Shown here: positions 1-4,257 of the stretch, one piece after another
Numbering within the stretch: the stretch's first letter is position 1
Layout of the letters: each line of letters begins with the position of its first letter
Source of the DNA: an uncultured Eubacteriales bacterium
Lineage (GTDB): Bacteria; Bacillota; Clostridia; Christensenellales; UBA1242
DNA length: 5,644 nucleotides
Assembly: GCA_948971535.1 (NCBI GenBank)
Contig: CARFEX010000059.1
Span: 399 to 6,042, forward strand
Direction: 5' to 3'
The notes under the pieces: model-generated
Seen by the model: only the letters and a program-made list of their open reading frames with translations
What the model was told of the DNA's origin: nothing
The model's database searches: none
Program-made: the position numbers and the translations under genes

Positions 1-23
1 ATATCGTTTTGATATGCTTTTTT
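1..23 (+). terminator. Probable intrinsic terminator, left half cut by window edge
   Basis: The arms ATATC (1-5) and GATAT (11-15) pair around a GTTTT loop. They are followed by GC and a run of six T (18-23). The right arm would be GATATGC if the two bases before the window were GC, giving a 7-bp stem and a U-tract, the usual shape of a rho-independent terminator for an unseen plus-strand gene. Only five pairs are visible, so this is an inference from a truncated structure. It would separate that gene from the convergent tadA. Confidence 0.4.
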
Positions 24-48
24 GCTTGATTATATAAAATGCTATAAT

Positions 49-492
49 CTATTTCTTACGCTTTTCTTTAAAAAAATCTGTTAAAAGCTTTGATGACTCA
101 TCACTTTTATATCCCTTTTCAATCTTAACCTTATGATTAAGACGATTGCTTAAAAGTATTTTTTCACATAGATTATCGCTAGAAGTCTTTTCACTGCTTG
201 CATAAATAAGTTTTGAAATTCTAGCATTTGCAATCGCCCCAGCACACATAGGACAAGGCTCTAGCGTAACATAAATCTCAGCTCCCTCAAGCCTCCACGA
301 CCTCAGTCTTTTACAAGCTTTTTCTATTGCAATAATTTCAGCATGTTTGATTGCATTTTTGCTTTTTTCTCGTCTGTTGTAGCCTTTTGCAATGACTTTT
401 CCATTCATTACAATAACAGCACCGATTGGCACTTCATCTTTCTTTCTTGCTTTTTCTGCCTCTCTTAAGGCAATATCCATAAAATCAATCAT
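49..492 (-). CDS. tadA: tRNA-specific adenosine deaminase TadA
   Basis: This cytoplasmic zinc enzyme deaminates adenosine-34 to inosine in the anticodon of tRNA-Arg(ACG), so that one tRNA can read several codons. The 147 residues match the usual length of the family. The cytidine/deoxycytidylate deaminase fold shows as VPIGAVIV (21-28), HAE (50-52: zinc ligand His50, proton-shuttle Glu52) and PCPMCAGA (79-86: zinc ligands Cys80 and Cys83). The C-terminal helix NHKV...LLTDFFKEKRKK is typical of TadA rather than of guanine or cytosine deaminases. One oddity is that the loop after the active site reads YASSEKTSSD, where E. coli has FGARDAKTGA. Glu101 therefore stands where E. coli has Asp108 (both lie 18 residues after the second zinc Cys). 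No Shine-Dalgarno precedes the ATG at 492. A second Met (residue 5) is an alternative start. The gene is divergent from the CPBP genes. Confidence 0.95.
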   Translation of the reverse strand: MIDFMDIALREAEKARKKDEVPIGAVIVMNGKVIAKGYNRREKSKNAIKHAEIIAIEKACKRLRSWRLEGAEIYVTLEPCPMCAGAIANARISKLIYASSEKTSSDNLCEKILLSNRLNHKVKIEKGYKSDESSKLLTDFFKEKRKK

Positions 493-498
493 AATTTA

Positions 499-504
499 AT
501 TGTA
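499..504 (-). promoter_or_regulatory. Candidate -10 hexamer for tadA
   Basis: The minus strand reads TACAAT here (5 of 6 to the sigma-A -10 consensus), six bases before the tadA ATG. Initiation about 7 bases downstream would start the RNA at the ATG itself, giving a leaderless message. I see no good -35 at 16-18 bp; a TTGACA on this strand (plus 515-520) lies only 10 bp away and is too close to pair with it. In AT-rich DNA a lone hexamer is weak evidence. Confidence 0.3.
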
Positions 505-536
505 GAATAAAAGATGTCAAAAGTCTAGCAATTAAG

Positions 537-565
537 TTGTCTTTTCATAGATTTTATTATATAAT
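537..565 (+). promoter_or_regulatory. Sigma-A-type promoter of the CPBP-CPBP-rlmH run
   Basis: TTGTCT (537-542) and a perfect TATAAT (560-565) are separated by 17 bp. The predicted start, about 7 bases after the -10, coincides with the ATG at 572. There is no room for a ribosome-binding site between promoter and gene, and none is visible. It probably drives CPBP 1, CPBP 2 and rlmH together, as no terminator is seen between them. Confidence 0.6.
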
Positions 566-571
566 CAAAAC

Positions 572-1564
572 ATGGAAAAAGAGAAACCTATTATATTTAA
601 AAGAAATTTTTATACAAGTGACGATAGCGGGAAAATTTATATAATATCTTTGCTAGCACCTTTGCTTGTAACTTTTGTCTTGTATCTACTTGGCATGATG
701 ATTGCTGTTTCAGCAGGAGTAGATGTTGAAAAACTCAGCACTGAGCTTTGGTTTATAATACCTTTTTCATTTGTAGGACAACTTACTTTTCTAGCCGTGT
801 TTTTGATATACAATAAGATTTCAAAAACAAGCAATAATGCTATGGGTTTTAAATTTAAAATTGGTTACAAAAATGTTCTGATAATAATAGCTGTAGCATT
901 AATAAGTTTGTTTGGACTTCAATATTTTGTAGGTATATTTGACCATATTTTAGATTTGATAGGATTTAATCTAAATGACGCAAGCGCAGAAGGAGCAATT
1001 ATAGCAGGATTGCCTCTAACTAATATTGGTTGGTACTTTTTAAATATTGTGGTGCTTGCAGTGTTGCCAGCAATATGCGAGGAACTTATATTTAGAGGAG
1101 TTGTTCTTTCAGGTCTTCGTAAAAACTTTTCAGAAAAATTAGCCTTAGTCCTTTCAGCACTCATGTTTGCATTTATGCACGGCAATTTACAACAGCTTAT
1201 CTATCCATTTTTACTAGGACTGATTTTAGGTTGGATAGTTATGCGAACTGGCTCGGTTTTTTCAAGTATGCTAGTGCATTTTATCAGCAATGCTATTGTT
1301 ATTACCTTTGCTTACATTCAAATCCAAACAGGGTGGAGTATGGATATTGCGATAAATACATGGTATTATTATGTAATTGCAATAGCACTCTTCGTTCTCA
1401 CAGGTGTACTTATTTATATTATAGATAAATTTTATTTCAAACACAAAAACCCAAATGAAATTGAAAAATCACTTACCAAACGACCATCAGTATTCTTAAT
1501 AGTTTCTTGGGCGGTTGCAGGAGTGTTGCTTCTAATTTCCACAATTATGAATTTTCTTGGCTAA
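572..1564 (+). CDS. CPBP family intramembrane metalloprotease (copy 1)
   Basis: This is a polytopic membrane protein of the CPBP (CAAX protease/bacteriocin-processing, ABI/Rce1) family. Family members are glutamate-type intramembrane proteases involved in processing of prenylated or peptide substrates, bacteriocin self-immunity or signalling. The substrate here is unknown. All three family motifs are intact: EExxxR (Glu170, Glu171, Arg175 in EELIFRG), FxxxH (Phe199 to His203) and HxxxN (His236 to Asn240). A hydrophilic N-terminus of about 20 residues is followed by roughly eight or nine hydrophobic segments (near 22-48, 60-80, 100-122, 150-170, 188-226, 228-250, 263-286, 306-328). At 330 residues it is somewhat longer than a minimal CPBP domain. 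The ATG at 572 lacks a Shine-Dalgarno and lies 6 bases after a TATAAT; the next Met is inside the first membrane segment, so 572 is the likely start. It lies 27 bp before its paralogue. Confidence 0.9.
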   Translation: MEKEKPIIFKRNFYTSDDSGKIYIISLLAPLLVTFVLYLLGMMIAVSAGVDVEKLSTELWFIIPFSFVGQLTFLAVFLIYNKISKTSNNAMGFKFKIGYKNVLIIIAVALISLFGLQYFVGIFDHILDLIGFNLNDASAEGAIIAGLPLTNIGWYFLNIVVLAVLPAICEELIFRGVVLSGLRKNFSEKLALVLSALMFAFMHGNLQQLIYPFLLGLILGWIVMRTGSVFSSMLVHFISNAIVITFAYIQIQTGWSMDIAINTWYYYVIAIALFVLTGVLIYIIDKFYFKHKNPNEIEKSLTKRPSVFLIVSWAVAGVLLLISTIMNFLG

Positions 1565-1591
1565 TGCCGTGTATTATATACAGAGGGAAAA

Positions 1592-2734
1592 ATGACCTAT
1601 AAAAACAAATTAATCAGAAATACTCTTATCAGCTATATGGTTATTATAGTAGCTTTTGTCATAATTAGAATGCTTTCAGCCTTTCATCTTTTAGACTTTA
1701 TGGGCTTATGGGCAGAATATGTTTTTAATATAGTTGTTCAAATAGGACTTTTACTTTGTACATCGATATTTTTATTTTCAGCATTAAACAAAAAACGTCC
1801 AGCAGAAACTGCACAATTTTTTGGTTTTAGAAAAATATCATTCAAAGCTATCCTAATGTGTATCGGCATTGGAGCAATGGTGTTTTTATTAAATATATTT
1901 GTTGCTACATTTTTTAGTATCATTTTGCAACTACTTGGCTATAACTATATGCCAGGAGAAACAATAACAAATTATCCTATTTATCTTCTTGTAACCAATG
2001 TTATATTTACCGCAATACTTCCAGGAGTATGTGAAGAAGTAGCACATCGTGGTCTTTTAATGAGGGGGCTTAGTCCACTTAGCATAAAAAAAGCAATCAT
2101 TATTTCAGCAGTTCTCTTTGGACTTGTGCATATGAATATAGAACAGTTTTTTTATGCAACAATAATCGGTCTTTTTATAGGCTATCTTGCCTATACCTGT
2201 GATAGTATCTATCCAGCAATCATAGTTCACTTTATGAATAACTTTTTAAGTGTTTATATAGGTTTTTCTCAGGCGAATAATTTGTTTGTTGGAAAGGTAT
2301 ATTCATTGTTTATATCCTCTCTTACAGGAAACTTTTTCTTAGGTATGATAGTAGCTTTATTAACATGTTTGCTACTTGTTTGGGGATTATATTCATTAAC
2401 ACGAAATCTCCAAAAAACGCTACGCAAACAAGCAATTAATGAAATTCAACAAGCAGTATTAAAAGAAGTAATCCGTAGTGAATATATTGAAAAAGTTGAG
2501 AAATCAAAACAGGAAATTGCTGATGATAATAATCTTAAATTAAAAGAAAGTCAGTTGCAAAGCCAAAGCAAAGTAGAATTAAATCTTAATTATGTAAGCG
2601 AAATAGAGCAAGAATTAATGGGAGAGGAAGGAGATTTTAAACTATCCTTAACCAACAAAATCTTATTAATATCAATTTTTGTCTTGCTTGGTGGAGTAAC
2701 ACTTTTCACCTATATTTGGGGTTTAATATGTTAA
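1592..2734 (+). CDS. CPBP family intramembrane metalloprotease (copy 2)
   Basis: This is a second CPBP-family membrane protease, related to but diverged from the preceding gene. Motifs are complete: EExxxR (Glu148, Glu149, Arg153 in EEVAHRG), FxxxH (Phe176 to His180) and HxxxN (His213 to Asn217). Hydrophobic segments lie near 11-33, 41-64, 84-113, 126-146, 168-182, 187-217 and 234-267. The C-terminus is unusual: about 85 mainly charged and polar residues (270-354, many Lys, Glu and Gln, probably helical or coiled-coil) and then a final membrane segment (357-376). Copy 1 has a much shorter charged stretch (about 288-304) at the same place. GAGGG at 1583-1587, four bases before the ATG, is a fair ribosome-binding site. 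The last codons overlap the rlmH start, so the two are probably co-transcribed and may be translationally coupled. The protease substrate is unknown. Confidence 0.9.
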   Translation: MTYKNKLIRNTLISYMVIIVAFVIIRMLSAFHLLDFMGLWAEYVFNIVVQIGLLLCTSIFLFSALNKKRPAETAQFFGFRKISFKAILMCIGIGAMVFLLNIFVATFFSIILQLLGYNYMPGETITNYPIYLLVTNVIFTAILPGVCEEVAHRGLLMRGLSPLSIKKAIIISAVLFGLVHMNIEQFFYATIIGLFIGYLAYTCDSIYPAIIVHFMNNFLSVYIGFSQANNLFVGKVYSLFISSLTGNFFLGMIVALLTCLLLVWGLYSLTRNLQKTLRKQAINEIQQAVLKEVIRSEYIEKVEKSKQEIADDNNLKLKESQLQSQSKVELNLNYVSEIEQELMGEEGDFKLSLTNKILLISIFVLLGGVTLFTYIWGLIC

Positions 2735-3186
2735 AATTAAATATAGTATGCGTTGGGAATTTAAAAGAAAAGTTTTGGAAAGAGGCATGTAGTGAATATC
2801 AAAAACGTTTACAACGATTTTGTAATGTCAAGATTATAGAACTTGCCGAACAAAACAAATATGATATTGTTTCAAAAGTACTAGAAGAGGAAGGAAAGGA
2901 AATTCTTGCATCTATTTCTGGTAGCTGTATCTTGCTTGATATACAAGGTGAGGAAGTATCAAGTGAAAAACTTTCAACAAAATTAAGGAACCTAGAACAA
3001 AATTCAAGTGAAATCACTTTTGTTATTGGTGGTTCAAATGGAGTTAGTGAAACGGTAAAAAATAAAATAAAAGACAAAGTCTCTTTTGGAAAAATAACCT
3101 TGCCTCATAACCTTGCCAGAGTTGTATTACTCGAACAAATTTATCGTGCTTATATGATAAACTCTGGAAGTAAATATCATAAATAA
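2728..3186 (+). CDS. rlmH: 23S rRNA (pseudouridine1915-N3)-methyltransferase RlmH
   Basis: RlmH is a small SPOUT-family enzyme that uses S-adenosylmethionine to methylate pseudouridine-1915 in helix 69 of 23S rRNA on assembled 70S ribosomes, acting as a homodimer. The 152 residues are close to the E. coli (155) and S. aureus (159) proteins. Signature stretches are visible: VGNLKEKFW (9-17), the SAM-binding knot with IGGSNG (100-105), LPHNLARV (125-132), EQIYRA (136-141) and the C-terminal YHK (150-152). I chose the ATG at 2728 rather than an in-frame TTG at 2716, because RlmH proteins begin right at MxLxxxxVG and a GGGG (2717-2720) lies at suitable distance before 2728. The start overlaps the end of CPBP 2 by 7 bp (ATG 2728, upstream stop 2732-2734). 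No clear terminator follows. Confidence 0.95.
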   Translation: MLKLNIVCVGNLKEKFWKEACSEYQKRLQRFCNVKIIELAEQNKYDIVSKVLEEEGKEILASISGSCILLDIQGEEVSSEKLSTKLRNLEQNSSEITFVIGGSNGVSETVKNKIKDKVSFGKITLPHNLARVVLLEQIYRAYMINSGSKYHK

Positions 3187-3187
3187 T

Positions 3188-3295
3188 TTACATTATTCTA
3201 TAAAAGAACGCAATAGTAAACATAACTGCGGTTAAAAAGCTTAAAAGTGAAAAGATAGATAAATTTTTTTGCATAACAATTTTTTTTATGTCCAC
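3188..3295 (-). CDS. Possible small membrane-peptide ORF (doubtful)
   Basis: In the gap between the convergent rlmH and DUF378 genes, the minus strand has an open frame from GTG (3295) or ATG (3274) to TAA (3188-3190), encoding 35 or 28 residues. The product would have a Lys-rich N-terminus and one hydrophobic segment (LSIFSLLSFLTAVMFTIAFF), as in many small single-pass membrane proteins. Against it, neither start has a Shine-Dalgarno, and AT-rich DNA yields hydrophobic frames by chance. It would lie 17 bp downstream of the DUF378 stop and could share its transcript. I do not recognise it. Confidence 0.2.
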   Translation of the reverse strand: MDIKKIVMQKNLSIFSLLSFLTAVMFTIAFFYRIM

Positions 3296-3312
3296 ATATA
3301 TATAGTTAAGGT

Positions 3313-3744
3313 TTAGTCTTCACCAAAGTGTTCATTAAATAGACCTTCCTCATGTTGAGTATCATTACTAGAATGAAACTCCTCTTGAGTACAGTGATGA
3401 TTTTCTTGCTTTTGGTCATAATGGCTATCATAAATAGGTTGTTCTTTGCCAAGATTTTCATGACTAGCTTCAATATTTGAAATCTGCTTTTTTTGAAGTT
3501 TAGCAATGTTTTTTGCAACATCCATTTTATTACGTCTTGAAAATACAGCAATAGTTCCCTTGCCTTTAAAAAGTTTGTAAACTAAAAAGAAAGAAGCTAG
3601 ACCAATTATAACATAAATTATTCTCGATAAAATACTTCCTTGAAAGCCAAAAATACCAGCGACAAAATCATATTGAAGTACTCCAATCATAAACCAATTT
3701 ATACATCCTGCAAGAGTAAGTAAAAACGCAATTATTGTGAACAT
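3313..3744 (-). CDS. DUF378 membrane protein with His-rich C-terminal tail
   Basis: This is a small membrane protein of unknown function. Residues 1-60 match the DUF378 (YuzA-like) pattern: a first membrane helix running into GCINWFMIGV (13-22), then YDFVAGIFG (25-33), then RIIYVIIGLASFFLVY (41-56) as a second helix. Family members are usually only about 70-80 residues, whereas this one has 143. The extra part (about 61-143) is hydrophilic: a basic stretch (59-87) followed by an acidic tail with seven His and one Cys (His95, 108, 116, 117, 124, 131, 139; Cys118). Such a tail could bind metal, but that is inference. GGAGGT (plus 3750-3755) five bases before the ATG is a strong ribosome-binding site and fixes the start. 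It is convergent with rlmH and divergent from greA, apparently monocistronic. I found no clear promoter upstream. Confidence 0.85.
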   Translation of the reverse strand: MFTIIAFLLTLAGCINWFMIGVLQYDFVAGIFGFQGSILSRIIYVIIGLASFFLVYKLFKGKGTIAVFSRRNKMDVAKNIAKLQKKQISNIEASHENLGKEQPIYDSHYDQKQENHHCTQEEFHSSNDTQHEEGLFNEHFGED

Positions 3745-3797
3745 AAGTTACCTCCAGATGTATTATTTGCAAAAAAGTACAAAAAATTCTTAAAACA

Positions 3798-3816
3798 AAG
3801 TCATTTTATTTGACTT
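3798..3816. promoter_or_regulatory. Inverted repeat overlapping the -35, possible operator
   Basis: AAGTCA (3798-3803) and TGACTT (3811-3816) form a perfect 6-bp inverted repeat with a 7-base centre (TTTTATT). The right half covers the -35 hexamer TTGACT (3810-3815) of the promoter that follows, a common position for a repressor site. The symmetry matches no operator I know, and six-base arms can arise by chance, so a regulatory role is only suggested by position. Confidence 0.3.
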
Positions 3817-3838
3817 AAAGAGTGGATTTATATATACT
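3810..3838 (+). promoter_or_regulatory. Sigma-A-type promoter upstream of the repeat array
   Basis: TTGACT (3810-3815, 5 of 6 to consensus) and TATACT (3833-3838, 5 of 6) are separated by exactly 17 bp, the best-spaced promoter match in this intergenic region. The predicted start near 3844-3846 coincides with the first base of repeat copy 1. The RNA would run through both repeats towards greA, giving either a leader of about 410 nt or a separate non-coding RNA. No equivalent promoter lies before copy 2. Confidence 0.6.
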
Positions 3839-3921
3839 TTCTTGGAAGTAAAATTTAAAAGCAAGTTTTAAATTTTCGAAAAACTGACGTTTTTATGCTA
3901 ACGCATTACTTCCAAGAAAGT
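3836..3921. repeat. Long inverted repeat with nested hairpins
   Basis: The 16-bp arms 3836-3851 and 3906-3921 are perfectly complementary. Between them lie two further hairpins: 3850-3860 with 3866-3876 (11-bp AT-only arms, loop GCAAG) and 3879-3884 with 3889-3894 (AAAAAC/GTTTTT, loop TGAC). In copy 2 of the direct repeat only the inner 8 bp of the outer stem are retained (4044-4051 with 4106-4113). A stem of this size can form a cruciform in DNA or a multi-branched RNA fold. Confidence 0.75.
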
Positions 3922-3960
3922 GCGTTATCTCGGTCGTCACCAAATACTTCGCAAAGCGAA
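3844..3960. repeat. Direct repeat, copy 1
   Basis: Positions 3844-3946 (103 bp) are identical to 4044-4146. The similarity continues with several substitutions to about 3960. Internal structures are the hairpins inside the inverted repeat, a 7-bp stem TAACGCA (3899-3905) with TGCGTTA (3921-3927), and TTCGC (3948-3952) with GCGAA (3956-3960). Beyond it, 3915-3929 pairs with 3980-3994 (13 of 15), so copy 1 seems to be embedded in a larger, partly decayed palindrome. No protein-coding potential is evident. It could be a structured RNA or a MITE/REP-like intergenic repeat. Confidence 0.9.
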
Positions 3961-3994
3961 CTGCTTGGCTCTTACCTACGATAACTAACTTTCT
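3915..3994. repeat. Imperfect 80-bp palindrome at the right side of copy 1
   Basis: The arms 3915-3929 and 3980-3994 match at 13 of 15 positions. The centre contains a perfect TTCGC-AAA-GCGAA hairpin (3948-3960) and further partial pairing (CCAA near 3940 with TTGG near 3965). The outer arm shares the sequence AGAAAGT with the right arm of the neighbouring inverted repeat, so the same stretch can pair to either side. This resembles the ends of palindromic mobile repeats. In copy 2 the matching hairpin has lost its symmetry. Confidence 0.5.
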
Positions 3995-4043
3995 AAATCA
4001 TAAAAAACCAATAAAACAAAATTTTGATTTATTTGAAATAAAA

Positions 4044-4160
4044 GGAAGTAAAATTTAAAAGCAAGTTTTAAATTTTCGAAAAACTGACGTTTTTATGCTA
4101 ACGCATTACTTCCAAGAAAGTGCGTTATCTCGGTCGTCACCAAATATTTCGCAGAATGAA
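4044..4160. repeat. Direct repeat, copy 2 (3' part degenerate)
   Basis: The first 103 bp (4044-4146) are identical to copy 1 at an offset of exactly 200 bp. From 4147 on it diverges: the perfect TTCGC/GCGAA hairpin of copy 1 becomes TTCGCAGAATGAA, and beyond about 4160 similarity fades. Several differences are C in copy 1 against T in copy 2. It lies 97 bp before the greA start codon and lacks the promoter that precedes copy 1. Confidence 0.9.
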
Positions 4161-4257
4161 CATTTTGGTTTTAATGAACTTGTGATAGTGAAAATGAATA
4201 CAAAACAAAAAATTAGCAAAAAATTATAAATTGCATGACTAGAATAGGAGGGTATAT

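Larger units (their letters stand above)
3745..4257. other. Large intergenic region between DUF378 gene and greA
   Basis: These 513 bp hold no convincing ORF. From left to right they contain the DUF378 ribosome-binding site (minus, 3750-3755), an inverted repeat (3798-3816), a sigma-A-type promoter on the plus strand (3810-3838), a direct repeat in two copies (3844 onwards and 4044 onwards) with nested hairpins, a -10-like TATAAA (4225-4230) without a matching -35, and the greA ribosome-binding site AGGAGGG (4246-4252). The repeat block contains short GC-richer islands (for example CGGTCGTCACC) unlike the AT-rich surroundings. Confidence 0.85.

Noticed and set aside
43..48. TATAAT on the plus strand as a promoter
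   Set aside because: The best upstream hexamer (TTGCTT, 22-27) is only 15 bp away, and the transcript would run antisense into tadA. It is expected by chance in such AT-rich DNA.
515..520. Perfect TTGACA on the minus strand as the tadA -35
   Set aside because: It lies only 10 bp from the TACAAT -10 candidate. The only -10-like sequence at legal distance (TAAATT, 16 bp) is poor and touches the start codon.
496..535. Inverted repeat TTAATTG (496-502) with CAATTAA (529-535) as a shared operator of the divergent genes
   Set aside because: Seven-base AT-rich arms 26 bp apart are common by chance here, and nothing else supports regulation.
2716..2727. TTG at 2716 as the rlmH start
   Set aside because: It adds four residues before the point where RlmH proteins normally begin and has no ribosome-binding site of its own; ATG 2728 fits better.
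572..2734. Bacteriocin production and self-immunity locus
   Set aside because: CPBP proteins can act in immunity, but no precursor peptide with a double-glycine leader, ABC exporter or two-component system is visible nearby.
3187..3312. Bidirectional terminator between rlmH and the DUF378 gene
   Set aside because: There are T-runs (3264-3270, 3280-3287), but I could not find a stable GC-containing stem directly before a T-tract on either strand.
3306..3551. Minus-strand 81-codon frame overlapping the DUF378 gene
   Set aside because: It lies inside the DUF378 coding region in another frame and lacks a Shine-Dalgarno. The main frame has family similarity and a strong ribosome-binding site.
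3921..3994. tRNA or tRNA-like gene
   Set aside because: The palindrome gives a long single hairpin, with no T-loop GTTCRA motif, no anticodon arm and no acceptor pairing of 7 bp around a cloverleaf.
3844..4160. CRISPR array
   Set aside because: There are only two repeats, of more than 100 bp each, with one 97-bp interval, and no cas genes. CRISPR repeats are about 23-47 bp with many regular spacers.
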